From Bacteroidaceae bacterium (GTDB taxonomy: Bacteria; Bacteroidota; Bacteroidia; Bacteroidales; Bacteroidaceae): a DNA stretch of 61,959 bases. Positions 49,545-59,496 of this stretch are shown one piece after another. Numbering within the stretch: position 1 is the stretch's first letter; the number at the start of each line of letters is the position of its first letter. The stretch lies in NCBI GenBank assembly GCA_017444485.1, contig JAFSWM010000033.1:1-61959 (forward strand), in the 5' to 3' direction. A model generated the notes under the pieces. It had not been told where the DNA came from. It did no database searches and was given only the letters and a program-made list of their open reading frames with translations. Both the position numbers and the translations under genes were made by a program.

Positions 49545-50829
49545 CAGGTTCGTAGCCGCCGAGTTCGCGGAGTTTGTTTTTCAGCACGGTGTATTGTTGG
49601 AAGAGGTCGTGGAGAGGCTGTTCGCCGTGCCATTCATTGTGCATGGGGCTCTTGAGGAAGAAGGCGAGCCACGGCTGGTTGCCATAGAGTCCCGCACGTG
49701 CGGCCAGGTCGATGCAGAGCACGAGGTCAAGGGCCACGGGCGCGGCCAGGATGCTGTCGCGGCAGAGGAAGTTCACCTTGATCTGCATGCCATATTTGCG
49801 GCCCATCCAGCCGAAGATATCCAGATTGTCCCACGACTCCTTGTTGTCGCCGCGCGGCGGATAGTAGTTGATGCGCACCTTGTGGTAGATGTCGCCGTAG
49901 AGTTCGGGCTGCTCATTGGGGGCAAGGATAGTGTCGATGACACCAAGTTTGGAGACCTCCTTGGTGCGGAAGTTCTCGGGCGCGTCAAGCACTTCGCCGT
50001 CGCGGTTGCCGAGAATGTTGGTGCTGAACCACCCGTCCAGCCCCAGGCAGCGCGTGCGGAGCATCGGAGCGAGCACGGTCTTCATCAGCGTCTGTCCGGT
50101 TTTGAAATCCTTTCCAGCGATGGGCACGCGCTCGGTGTCGGCCAGTTCCCACATGGCGGGGATGTCGATGCACAGGTTGGGAGCGCCCATCACGAAGGGC
50201 ACACCCTCGCGCAGCGCGGCGTATGCGTAGCACATAGAGGGGCTGATGGTTGCTCGGTCGTCACTATCGAGGCTTGCCTCAAATGCGGCAAGGCTCTCGT
50301 GCGCGGCGGGGCTGTAATCGATGAGTTTCTCCGTGCTTGCTGCCCATATCACCACGATGCGGCTGCACCCGTTCTCTTCGCGGAAACGCTTGATGTCGGC
50401 ACGCAGGCTTTCGGTGAGTCCGCGCCGTGTGCCTTGCTTGACGTTGCCGCCCTGGCCCGCAAGGCGTGTCACATAGTCGGGGTCGAAGGCAGCGGCCATG
50501 GGGCGTATCTGCTCCAGTTCCGCGTGTATCTGCTCCAGGTCGTCGGGCTGCAGCACACCGGCACACCTCGCTGCTTCGTAAGCGTTTTGCGGGAAGATGT
50601 CCCACGCGCCGAAAACGATGTCGTCAGTGGAGGCCAGCGGCACGAGTTCGCTGACGGGTAGGTACTGCCTGTCTTTGCCGCGCCCCACGCGCACCTTTGC
50701 CATTTGTGTGACAGAACCTCCGGGCAGGCCATAGCCTTTGCGCAGTGCGAGCACACCGCTTATGAGTGTGGTGGAGACGGCGCCGAGGCCCACGCAGAGC
50801 ACGCCGAGTTTTCCAGTTGCTGGTTGCAT
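49528..50829 (-). CDS. ino1: myo-Inositol-1-phosphate synthase
   Basis: A 433-residue NAD-dependent enzyme converting glucose 6-phosphate to inositol 1-phosphate, which in Bacteroidales feeds inositol-lipid synthesis. The NAD-binding start GVLCVGLGAVSTTLISGV is clear, and the conserved blocks NLCIDIPAMWELA, GKDFKTGQT and LGLDGWFSTNILGNRDG follow. The other inositol-lipid genes known next to it in Bacteroides are not adjacent here; instead it lies between tamL (42 bases) and the DUF5686 gene (17-base overlap). Confidence 0.95.
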   Translation of the reverse strand: MQPATGKLGVLCVGLGAVSTTLISGVLALRKGYGLPGGSVTQMAKVRVGRGKDRQYLPVSELVPLASTDDIVFGAWDIFPQNAYEAARCAGVLQPDDLEQIHAELEQIRPMAAAFDPDYVTRLAGQGGNVKQGTRRGLTESLRADIKRFREENGCSRIVVIWAASTEKLIDYSPAAHESLAAFEASLDSDDRATISPSMCYAYAALREGVPFVMGAPNLCIDIPAMWELADTERVPIAGKDFKTGQTLMKTVLAPMLRTRCLGLDGWFSTNILGNRDGEVLDAPENFRTKEVSKLGVIDTILAPNEQPELYGDIYHKVRINYYPPRGDNKESWDNLDIFGWMGRKYGMQIKVNFLCRDSILAAPVALDLVLCIDLAARAGLYGNQPWLAFFLKSPMHNEWHGEQPLHDLFQQYTVLKNKLRELGGYEPDEELE

Positions 50830-50871
50830 ATTGTTTGTTGTTTTTGTTTTATGGTTTAGGTTTGTGGTATG

Positions 50872-53535
50872 TCAGAACGGATAGCCGATGGCGAAGTGCA
50901 GCGCCAAGGCATCCTTGAACTTGCGCAGATTGAAGAAGCCGCCTTTCCCAGTGTCGTAGGGCGCGTGCAGCCCTATCCCGAGGTCAAGGCGCAGCACCAG
51001 GAACTCCAGGTCGTAGCGCAGCCCCGCGCCAGTGCCGAGCGCGATGTGGCGCAGATTGGAAAAGGAGAACTCGGCGTCGGGACGTTGTTCGTCCTTGCGC
51101 GCCAGCCACACATTGCCCGCGTCGAGGAATACTGCGCCGTAGAGCGAGCCGAGCAGGTGTGCCCGCAGTTCAAGGTTGGCCTCGAGTTTGATGTCGCCAG
51201 TCTGGTCCACATAACTGTAGCGCGTGTCTTCGCTGCGGAAACGCCCGGGGCCGATGCTGCGCACGGTGAAGCCGCGCACGCTGTTCGCACCGCCCACATA
51301 GAACTGCTCGGAATAGGGGGCCCGGATCAGATTGCCATAACTGAAGATGGCTCCAGCATAGAAGCGCGAAACCAGTTGCATACTGCTCCCGAGCGGCTGG
51401 GTGTGGTGGATCTCGCCCGTGAGTTTGAGGAACTGCGCGAAGGGGTTGTTGAACATCTGCTTGTCGCGCTCCTTGAAGGGCTTGCCAAACAGGGCGTAGC
51501 CTGCAGAGAGCAGGTTGCCAGCCTCCTTCACACTGACCTGTAGAAACACAGGGTGGCGATGGCGACGGGAACTGTTGTAGGTGAATGTGTAGCCGATAGA
51601 AGGCACAAAGTAGTCGCGCATAGAGACTTCGAGCACGGGGTTGGCGGCCAGGATATCGTTGAAGGCCGATGTGCTACTGAGTCTTTTGGTGAAGTCCAAG
51701 CCCACGTCTACGCTGTGGTTCACCGTTCGTTTGACGCGTCTGCGTCCCGTCTGCCCGGCTTTGCCTTGTGGCTGCCACGAGTAGTTAGCCCCCAAACGGT
51801 AGGTGAGCATCTGGTAGAACCCCGAACGATTAAGCCAGTCGGCTTCAAGGGCGAAAGTGGTGGTGGCAGGGAAATTCAGCCGACGACGACTGACGAGGGG
51901 CAGCACGAAGCGGGGAAACTCAAACGAAAGCCGTGTGCCGAATTCATAAGAGTTGAGCAGGGAGTTACTCTCTTGCCCGCCAGTGCCAAGTTGCCACTCG
52001 TAGGAGCCAAAGATCTTGAACGACACTTTCTCTCCGCCACGGAAGGCGTTGCGCTTGGAGAGCGTGTAGGTGAGCGCGGGGCCAAGTTGCGAGTTGCTCT
52101 TCAGCGTGGCATCAAGTTCGAGGCTGCTGTCGTAGGGCTTCTCAAACACCGCATTGATATAGATGTCGAGCGTGTCGCAGCCAGGCGTGGTGCCGGCGCG
52201 CACAAACTGCATGTCGTACTGGCTGAACACGCCCATCTCGCTCAGTTTGGTGAGCGTGAGGTTTTCGAGTATGAGACTGTATCGCTGTCCCTTGGTGAAG
52301 GCCACTGCGTCGCGCCACATATAGGGGCGCAGGGGCATCCGTGTGGTGCTGTCGCCATTCCAAGTGAATGTGGTGGGCGGGGGGAGGAGTCGTTTCTGTG
52401 TGGTGTCGCGCCGAGCCATCATTCGTGCAAATCGCGCCGCCTGCCGCCGGCTGATTTCCCTGGTGGGCCGTTGGCGCCGCGCGGGATCCCAAAGGGTGAC
52501 CTCACGCGTGCCTTCCCCATTGGCCGAACTCTGCATGTTCACGTACATCCGTCCGATATACCACGGGTGTTTGGCCTCCTCGGGCATGTTTTCGTCGGGT
52601 CGCACTTGGAGTTGCACGTAGTCCTGTCGCTGAAAGGTGTCGGCCTGGAACGTGATGTAGGACGGCGAGTAGAAATAATAGCCCCTGTTGCGCAGGATGT
52701 CGCTGATACGTGTGCGCTCGTTGCTGAGTGCCAGCGCGCTGAATCCGTCGTTGCGGTGCAGGAGTGGCTGTTGCGACTTGAGGCGCGGCTGGAGTATGGC
52801 ACGTTCCACCTCGGGACTGAAACCGAGGTAAGCGATGCTGTCGAGGCGGTAGAGCGGGCCGGTGATGACGCGGTAGGACACCTTGGCTTTGCGCGGGTTG
52901 CGCATGGTGTGGACGCGATAGTCCGCAAAGCCCCTAAAATAGCCGTAGTTGTGGAGCGTGTTGGTGGCTACTTTGGCGCGCGTCTCGGGGGCGACAGTGG
53001 AGATGAGCACGGGCTGCGTGGCGAAGTTGCGGAAGAACCAGCGGCCCACCTTGCTGCTGTCGTCCACCAGGCCGTTGTAGAACCACAGCCCAATGTTCAG
53101 CGGGCTGCGCACCGACGAACTGCCCATCAGCGAGCCGTTGGGGGGATAGGCCAACAAGGCATCAATCTCGGTTTGTGCAGGTTCGAAATCTGCTTTCTCG
53201 CGTGCGATACGCTGACGCAACGCTCGGCGTTCCTCCCTCGTGAGGCTGTCGCGGCTGAAGGAGCGCATGGTCCAGTCGAATCCCTTCCCCTCTAATGCCG
53301 CATCCACGGCGCGAACAGCATTGGCCACACTGGTAATGACGCCAGTCTCGTCGGCAGCCGCCATGCGCGAACTGTCAGCGGAGAAGTCCTCGTTGTAGCG
53401 TATCTCGCGGATACCGGTGTAGAGTTGCTCGCCCTCCGGCAGGTGCGATGTCGTAGAGCAGGCAACAAGCGTCAGCCCCGCGATGAGGGCAAGGGAAACG
53501 CGTGCGCAGAGATATGTCAGTATGCCAGTTCTCAC
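50872..53535 (-). CDS. tamL: TamL: lipidated TamA/BamA-family outer-membrane assembly protein
   Basis: An 887-residue Omp85-superfamily protein. The signal sequence ends in lipobox LVAC with Cys26, making it a lipoprotein, the feature that separates Bacteroidota TamL from TamA. POTRA-like repeats occupy about residues 40-440, and a C-terminal barrel contains NSVRGFTVRSIGPG (the VRGF loop-6 motif) and ends ALALHFAIGYPF. With TamB, encoded just upstream, it is expected to span the envelope and help insert outer-membrane proteins or move phospholipids. Confidence 0.93.
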   Translation of the reverse strand: MRTGILTYLCARVSLALIAGLTLVACSTTSHLPEGEQLYTGIREIRYNEDFSADSSRMAAADETGVITSVANAVRAVDAALEGKGFDWTMRSFSRDSLTREERRALRQRIAREKADFEPAQTEIDALLAYPPNGSLMGSSSVRSPLNIGLWFYNGLVDDSSKVGRWFFRNFATQPVLISTVAPETRAKVATNTLHNYGYFRGFADYRVHTMRNPRKAKVSYRVITGPLYRLDSIAYLGFSPEVERAILQPRLKSQQPLLHRNDGFSALALSNERTRISDILRNRGYYFYSPSYITFQADTFQRQDYVQLQVRPDENMPEEAKHPWYIGRMYVNMQSSANGEGTREVTLWDPARRQRPTREISRRQAARFARMMARRDTTQKRLLPPPTTFTWNGDSTTRMPLRPYMWRDAVAFTKGQRYSLILENLTLTKLSEMGVFSQYDMQFVRAGTTPGCDTLDIYINAVFEKPYDSSLELDATLKSNSQLGPALTYTLSKRNAFRGGEKVSFKIFGSYEWQLGTGGQESNSLLNSYEFGTRLSFEFPRFVLPLVSRRRLNFPATTTFALEADWLNRSGFYQMLTYRLGANYSWQPQGKAGQTGRRRVKRTVNHSVDVGLDFTKRLSSTSAFNDILAANPVLEVSMRDYFVPSIGYTFTYNSSRRHRHPVFLQVSVKEAGNLLSAGYALFGKPFKERDKQMFNNPFAQFLKLTGEIHHTQPLGSSMQLVSRFYAGAIFSYGNLIRAPYSEQFYVGGANSVRGFTVRSIGPGRFRSEDTRYSYVDQTGDIKLEANLELRAHLLGSLYGAVFLDAGNVWLARKDEQRPDAEFSFSNLRHIALGTGAGLRYDLEFLVLRLDLGIGLHAPYDTGKGGFFNLRKFKDALALHFAIGYPF

Positions 53536-53682
53536 TGATGGTTTAGTTTTCGTTGTAGAAAATAGATTGGAACGTGCTGATAACCGATTTGCTCATGGTG
53601 TAAGTCCTCTTGTTCCAAGGCTGATAGGCATGCAGGATGCCCCACTTTGTCCTGACTTGTTCGTATTCTTTTTGTCCTTCGG

Positions 53683-56600
53683 CTATTGGTCCTTCTTTTT
53701 CTTAAAGATAAACAAGTCTCCGAGGCGGTCGCTCTTCTTACGAAGCACGATGCCTGCGCCCGTTCGGGTGAGTTGGCCCTCAAGGGGGTCTTGCGTGTCG
53801 CGGTTGTAAAAGAGTTTGAGCAGTTTGGTTGAGGCCTGGTCAAGACGGTACTCGATGGCGACGTTGGTGATGAAACTCTCTGCACTGTTTTCCGCATCCA
53901 CGCCGGCGCTGACACGCCCGCCGATGATCACACTGACGCGGTCGCCCCACAGCCGTTTGCTGAACTGGAACGAGTAGTCGGTGGTGTTGGTACCCTTGCT
54001 GCTTGTGCCAGTCTCCACGCCGAGGTTGATGTCGATGCTCTTGAGCGCGTTGCCCGCAATGTTTTGTATCTCGCTTTGCAGGAAGGCATTGAGTGCGTTG
54101 CTGGCTTTGAAGCCCGAGGAGTTGTTGTCGGAGAGGTACATACCTGTGGCGAGCATCGCCACCGCCGTCTTGTTGCGCTGGTCGGGGCCCATCGCCGTGA
54201 GTTGATTCTGCACGCTGAGGTCTTCGGGCGCGTCGATGACGAAGTTCAGCCCCATGTTCTGCACGGTCTTAGAGATTTCTACGCCCACGTCGAACGCCAC
54301 GCTGCGCTGCTGGTCGTTTTCTACGACGACAGCCTTCACTCGTTCCTTTGCGGTGATGGACAGGGTAGGATTGGCAATGTTGCCCTTGAAGTCTACATAA
54401 CTTCCAGGCTCAATCGTAAACGTCTTGAGGGGGATGATGGGGAGTTCGTATTTCATCTCTCCCTTTTGCACCGTGACACGTCCCACCAGGCGCGTGTCGC
54501 CCTGCCGTGTCTGTCTCAGGGTGAGCGAGCCGCCGCCATTGAGGTCCACATAACTCTTGCCGTCCTCGCTCAGGTTGCAGAGGAAATGAGCATTTTCGTC
54601 AATGTTCACGCCGAGAGTCATCTCAAAACTGCCGCCATCATCTTCAGGAGTGGCATCGTCGGTGTCGAGCGAGTCCTCGAAACTGACAAAGGTGACGAGC
54701 CCCTCAAACTGGTTGTCAATGGTGAGCGGCGAGTCGCGCAGGATGTAGGTCATGTCGGTCTTGGGCAGGATGTCCAGGTTGCCTCGCATCGCGATGCCGT
54801 CCTTAGTGCCTCCTCGCAGCGTGCCGTTGAAATCAACATAGGCCGTGCCGAACACCGTGCTCTCGCGCTTGCGCTTGCTGTTGATGAGTTCGAAGTCGTC
54901 AGCGAAGAGGTCGAAATTCATCGACACGTTGGACAGGTTCGACATGTCGAGCGCGCCGTCGATGGTGAGCGGATTGGTGCCCGACGACCAGAGTTTGTAG
55001 TTGTTGAAGGTGAGACGGCTGCGGTCGATGACCACCGGCACGCTGTCGGTGCGGAAGTCGAAGCCGTACTCGTTGCTGTAGATATGCCCGTCGTGGAAGT
55101 CTATGCTGCCGTTGAGTATAGGTTTTGAAGCAGTGCCACTCACGTTGAACTGCCCCACGCCAGTGCCGCGCAGCGCCACACCGGTGCCGTTCAGGAATCC
55201 ATTGATCAGTGCCAGGGGGATGTCGTTGAGGGTGCCATCGGCCTCAAACGCTTCGGTCTCGGCGAAGTAGGTGCCCTCAAGTGCCATCACCTCCTGCTCG
55301 TCCACATTGATGAACGCCTGTGCATAGTGTTGGCTACTGTCTTTAGGCAGATAGATGCCCATCACACCGAGGTCGCCTAGTTCCGTGCCCTGATAGGCAA
55401 AGTTGTCTAAGTGCAGGTCGGCCAATGCACTGATGCTGGTGTGGTCGTCGGTGAAGTGGAGGTCGCCAGTGAGCATTCCGCGCATATCGGGGACGTAGGG
55501 GATAGAAGCCGAGAGTTCTTGTAGATTAACCTGTGAGAGCGAGAGTGTCACATCGGTGAGCGAATCGTTGGGCTCACCATAGACACGGAGTCCTGTGCCA
55601 TCGTCGGCCAGCAGGTCGATGTTGGCACCGATCGCCCCGTTTTTGCCGTAGTAGGCATAGTTGTCGGTGTTCACAGTGAAGGTGCGGTAAGCCAGCACAG
55701 GATGTTCGGGGTAGAGATGTAGTCGGTAGCCGCTGGGCTCGATGTCTGCCAGTGCGCCGAGGTTGAGTCCTACGTTGCCGTCTTTGTCACGGAACTCAGC
55801 CTCCGCACCTACGCCGCGCGGTTGCACATAGCCCTTGAAGGCAGCGAGGAACTTGTTGGGGTTCTTGCGTTTGTAGTTATGGATGATACCCTCAATGGCC
55901 AGGTTGGTGCTGTCGTGGGTGATGTTGGCGTGAATGCTGTCTAAGGTCAGTTTGTCACGGTAGAAGCCCGTCAGATAGAGGTGCCCGCCCAGCCCGCCTT
56001 CGATAGAGGACGTGAGGTGTATGTCTGCCTTGTCGTACCCGATGTTCAGCGTTTTTAGGAAAGCGGTTAGCGGGTTCTTCTTCCCAGACTTGAGGGTGAG
56101 TTCAGCCTGTGGCAGCAGTCCGTTCAATGAGCGGGTGTCGATGTGGCCCGTCTTCAATTGATCGGTCACCGTGTCCGCCAGCAACGTGAAAGCTTCTGCC
56201 GCTTCGGTCAATGCACCTTGTGCGGAGTAGTCCAGATAGAGGTCGCCCGATGTAGCGAGCGCGTTGGTGGATTCGGGCGATGTCTCGAGCATCATGTCCA
56301 TGTCCTGTCCCATGAAACTCAGTCCCGAACCACTGAAGTGCATGTTCTTGATTTGTCCGTCGAAGCCAAACTGCGAGAAGTCCTGTGTGGCATGGAAGGT
56401 CATGGCCATGTCCGCTCCGGCCTGCATCGTCTCGTTGAGGCGTGCCAATGCTCCGATGTCGGCAAAGGAGATGTTGGAATTGAGTACGCCCTGGATCTCG
56501 TCGCCCAGCGTGGCTTGTGCCGTGCCACTGCCTTGCAGGAGGTCGCTTTGTGCGTTGAAGTTCAAAGAGAATAGGCCGCCGTCGCTGTTGGCATCGAGGG

Positions 56601-59055
56601 AGACGTCCTTGATGAGCAGACTGTCCAGCCCCAGGGCTTCGACCTCCGCGCTGGCGATGAGCCGCGAGGTGGCAGAAAGCACATCGAATTTCGCTCCGTC
56701 GGCGTGTATCCCACCGGTGAAACGTTGCAGACCAGTGGCGGGGAGGAAGTTTTGAAGCGGGAAGGCATTGGCTGCGACAGTGGCGTCGTAGGTCTCGCGG
56801 CGCGTGTTTACCGACGCTTTGATATGCGCCGTGCCCCCGTCCTGGCTGACGATGAGGTCGGCTTTATAGGCTTCGCCGCTGAATCCGAGCGTGCCCTTGG
56901 CGCTGAGGTTGTTGGGAATATGCACCGTGGCCGCCACATCGGGAGGCAACAGGCGGTTGATGAGTGCCATGTCACGTCCGGTGAATGCCACCTTGAAATT
57001 CCCCGAGGGGCTTCCAGCCAGCAAACCGCCCAGGTTCCCATCGGCGGCTATCGTGCCCATGCCGGGAATGCCGAGCGAGGCCTTGCCGAGTTGTATGTTC
57101 GAGAGGCTGCCGCCAGCATTCAATGCGATTTCATAATTGCCGTGCGGCAGTTTTTCTTTTAGGTCGGCGGGAATGAATTGCCCACCGTAGCGTTCGATGT
57201 CCGCCCACCCGAGCGAGGCGCGGAGGTCGGTGTTGAAAGCGCGGGCGGAGTTCGACGCAAAGGCTGCGGGCCACACGTCTGCATTTCCCGCCACACGGCT
57301 GTAGGGCGTTTGCAGCAGTAGGTCGCTCAGAGCGATGTGGTCCGGGTTCCCGCGCAACGCGGTGTTGAGCGTAAGGTCATAGGGTGGCAATAGGCCGAGC
57401 ATGTCAGGCGAGAGGAACTGCCCGCCAAAAGCACGCACGTCAGCAGCGGCTATGCGGCTTTGGATGCGCCCGCTAAACACGTCTTGCGCCACTCCGTATC
57501 CACCAGCGAGGGCGTTGAGGTTGGCAGCGATGTTTCCAGAAAGGCGCGTGCCGGTAGAAGTCTGGAATAGCAGGTTCTCCAGGCGCACCTGCCCCGTATT
57601 GCCGCGCACATCGGTGATGAGCGTCAAGTCGGTGTGCGGGTAGCGGTTGGCCATGGCCTGTGGCAGATAGGGCTTGCCCCAAGCGCTTACGTCTTGCCAA
57701 CCTATCTTGCTGGTCAGACGCAGGTTCAGATCCTGCGCATTGGTCTGATACGGACGACCTTGCATCACGGCAGATGGACGTAGATCCCCCGACAGAGCCA
57801 GTCGGCTGTACGGAGTGCCGAGGTGTGCCTCTTGCACTTGCAGGTGGCGTATGCTACCATTGACCTTCGCACCGAGCGTCACGTCGTAGTGCGGGTAGTT
57901 GCGCCATAGTTCGTCGGGAAGGTAGCCCAGTGCCAGCGCTTTTACGTCTTGCCAACCGAGGGTAGCGGTGAGGTCTGCGTCAAGACCACCATCGCTGCCC
58001 GTGGCTTCGGTGTCGAGCGCACTGAAAAGGATGTTGGCATGCCCGCTCAGGTTGGAGTAGGGGGTGGTGAGGCTGAGGCCGCTGATGCGCACGCGCTCGG
58101 CGTCGTAGTATAGTTTGGCGGCCAGGTTGCTGAGCAGGAAACCGGTGCGGCCTTCACGGAACGAGAGTCGCTCAACGACAGCGTGAAGCACCCCTTGCTC
58201 GTTGTAGTCCACGCCGCTGACTTCGGCCAGCAGTCCTTCAAGGTGCAGATGGGCCGGATCGAGGGCCGCGGCGCGCCATAGCGTGCTGTCGGCAAGAATG
58301 ACTTGGCTCTCCACGCTCGGGCGCATGCCAGTGTCATAATGAAGCCTGCTGCCGTCTATTTCCACACGTTCCACCTGATAGAGGGGCTTGCCCGTGTCGA
58401 AATGTCCGCCTTTTAGGCTTGCTTCGCCGATGCGGGTGAACAGGTGGAGCGAATCGCCCGGCAGACTCAGGCGCAAAGCCGTGCTCTTGATGGCTGCGCG
58501 ACCCACGTCGATGATCCAGGGTGCACCTTTCGTGGTGTCCTCGGCGGCGGTGTCGCAGAGTAGCACTGTTAGGTCTGTGTTTTCCAATTGCGCCTTCTCT
58601 ACGTTCACGAGATTATCACGCCAATTCACGCCGCACAGGTCTGCAGAAAGTTCGCCCACCGTGCCGATGATTTGCGTGTTCGACACCAGATCGCGTGTGT
58701 TCAACCCCGCGTCGCGCAGTTTCAGCCCGTCCACGTTGGCCTGCCCGCCGAGCAGCGGCCAGAACTCTACGCTCAGCACCAATTCCTCTGCACGGAGCAC
58801 GCTGTCGCCGCGCTGTTCGGCTCGCACGCCCCTCACACTCAGGTCGAGCGGGAATGCCAGCCGCACGCGGTCAATGGAAAACGAGAGGCCCGTGCTGTCG
58901 CTCATCGCTTCGCAGACTCGGTGCACCACATAGTTTTGTACAGGAGGCAGATACAACAGTAGGAAAAGCAGCAAGAAAAGTACGAATGGTGAGAGCAAAG
59001 CGGCGCTGAACCACTTCGCCCGCCTTTTATTCAATAGTCGGAGCGCTTTTCCCAT
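53683..59055 (-). CDS. tamB: TamB-like translocation and assembly module protein
   Basis: A 1790-residue AsmA/TamB-superfamily protein anchored in the inner membrane by one N-terminal segment (residues about 14-38, FSAALLSPFVLFLLLFLLLY) and extending as a long beta-groove across the periplasm. The repetitive middle shows recurring DxxLTxxLxG-type strands; the last 350 or so residues are the conserved DUF490 domain, including FTIEPGSYVDFKGNIANPTL. The ATG at 59055 is chosen because the promoter box lies just upstream; the longer ORF start (59148) would precede it. The leader would be only a few bases. tamL follows after 147 bases. Confidence 0.93.
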   Translation of the reverse strand: MGKALRLLNKRRAKWFSAALLSPFVLFLLLFLLLYLPPVQNYVVHRVCEAMSDSTGLSFSIDRVRLAFPLDLSVRGVRAEQRGDSVLRAEELVLSVEFWPLLGGQANVDGLKLRDAGLNTRDLVSNTQIIGTVGELSADLCGVNWRDNLVNVEKAQLENTDLTVLLCDTAAEDTTKGAPWIIDVGRAAIKSTALRLSLPGDSLHLFTRIGEASLKGGHFDTGKPLYQVERVEIDGSRLHYDTGMRPSVESQVILADSTLWRAAALDPAHLHLEGLLAEVSGVDYNEQGVLHAVVERLSFREGRTGFLLSNLAAKLYYDAERVRISGLSLTTPYSNLSGHANILFSALDTEATGSDGGLDADLTATLGWQDVKALALGYLPDELWRNYPHYDVTLGAKVNGSIRHLQVQEAHLGTPYSRLALSGDLRPSAVMQGRPYQTNAQDLNLRLTSKIGWQDVSAWGKPYLPQAMANRYPHTDLTLITDVRGNTGQVRLENLLFQTSTGTRLSGNIAANLNALAGGYGVAQDVFSGRIQSRIAAADVRAFGGQFLSPDMLGLLPPYDLTLNTALRGNPDHIALSDLLLQTPYSRVAGNADVWPAAFASNSARAFNTDLRASLGWADIERYGGQFIPADLKEKLPHGNYEIALNAGGSLSNIQLGKASLGIPGMGTIAADGNLGGLLAGSPSGNFKVAFTGRDMALINRLLPPDVAATVHIPNNLSAKGTLGFSGEAYKADLIVSQDGGTAHIKASVNTRRETYDATVAANAFPLQNFLPATGLQRFTGGIHADGAKFDVLSATSRLIASAEVEALGLDSLLIKDVSLDANSDGGLFSLNFNAQSDLLQGSGTAQATLGDEIQGVLNSNISFADIGALARLNETMQAGADMAMTFHATQDFSQFGFDGQIKNMHFSGSGLSFMGQDMDMMLETSPESTNALATSGDLYLDYSAQGALTEAAEAFTLLADTVTDQLKTGHIDTRSLNGLLPQAELTLKSGKKNPLTAFLKTLNIGYDKADIHLTSSIEGGLGGHLYLTGFYRDKLTLDSIHANITHDSTNLAIEGIIHNYKRKNPNKFLAAFKGYVQPRGVGAEAEFRDKDGNVGLNLGALADIEPSGYRLHLYPEHPVLAYRTFTVNTDNYAYYGKNGAIGANIDLLADDGTGLRVYGEPNDSLTDVTLSLSQVNLQELSASIPYVPDMRGMLTGDLHFTDDHTSISALADLHLDNFAYQGTELGDLGVMGIYLPKDSSQHYAQAFINVDEQEVMALEGTYFAETEAFEADGTLNDIPLALINGFLNGTGVALRGTGVGQFNVSGTASKPILNGSIDFHDGHIYSNEYGFDFRTDSVPVVIDRSRLTFNNYKLWSSGTNPLTIDGALDMSNLSNVSMNFDLFADDFELINSKRKRESTVFGTAYVDFNGTLRGGTKDGIAMRGNLDILPKTDMTYILRDSPLTIDNQFEGLVTFVSFEDSLDTDDATPEDDGGSFEMTLGVNIDENAHFLCNLSEDGKSYVDLNGGGSLTLRQTRQGDTRLVGRVTVQKGEMKYELPIIPLKTFTIEPGSYVDFKGNIANPTLSITAKERVKAVVVENDQQRSVAFDVGVEISKTVQNMGLNFVIDAPEDLSVQNQLTAMGPDQRNKTAVAMLATGMYLSDNNSSGFKASNALNAFLQSEIQNIAGNALKSIDINLGVETGTSSKGTNTTDYSFQFSKRLWGDRVSVIIGGRVSAGVDAENSAESFITNVAIEYRLDQASTKLLKLFYNRDTQDPLEGQLTRTGAGIVLRKKSDRLGDLFIFKKKKDQ

Positions 59056-59062
59056 TTTGGAC

Positions 59063-59071
59063 GCAAAATTA
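59063..59071 (-). promoter_or_regulatory. Promoter -7 box of the tamB-tamL-ino1-DUF5686 operon
   Basis: TAATTTTGC on the minus strand; the tamB ATG begins 7 bases after it, so the mRNA would be leaderless or nearly so. Confidence 0.6.
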
Positions 59072-59376
59072 AGGAAATGCGCGCGCACGCGAAAACCTTT
59101 CCCTTTTTTTCTTGTTCGGAGTGGTCTTGTGGCAACGTTTGGAGACAAAAGTGACAGCAGGTTTTGTCAGCCGCTTTCCATCGGCGCAGTTCAGGGCGTG
59201 AGCAGAAAAGTTGCTAAAAACCTTCGCGAAGGTTAAAAAAAGTTATACGTGCTTTTGTGGCCCGTAATAGGGGCTTTTTTGCCCGTCGAGCGGTCAAAAA
59301 AGTGCGTTCTGCGGCAAAAAAAGCATTTTTTTTGCGCTTTAAATGCAAAAAAATGTTGTCAGATAAAAAATTTACC
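59072..59376. other. Divergent gap between tamB and the OmpA gene with palindromes
   Basis: About 300 bases without a gene. It holds a perfect 16-base palindrome AACCTTCGCGAAGGTT (59219-59234) followed by an A-run, and an A/T hairpin GCAAAAAAA (59314-59322) with TTTTTTTGC (59327-59335). The first may be an operator; the second lies upstream of the OmpA promoter and could bend DNA or end a minor transcript. Nothing else is recognised. Confidence 0.5.
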
Positions 59377-59385
59377 TACCTTTGC
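59377..59385 (+). promoter_or_regulatory. Promoter -7 box of the OmpA gene
   Basis: TACCTTTGC with TTG near 59356 as -33 element. The leader is about 108 bases before the ATG at 59497. Confidence 0.7.
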
Positions 59386-59496
59386 CCCGCAAATCTGCGC
59401 AGTGACGCGCTTAAAACAAGCGGAAAAAGGTGCGTGTCGGCTGTGCAGAAACACAAAGAGAACAAACAACCTAATTTATTCATCAAACCAACTTTT

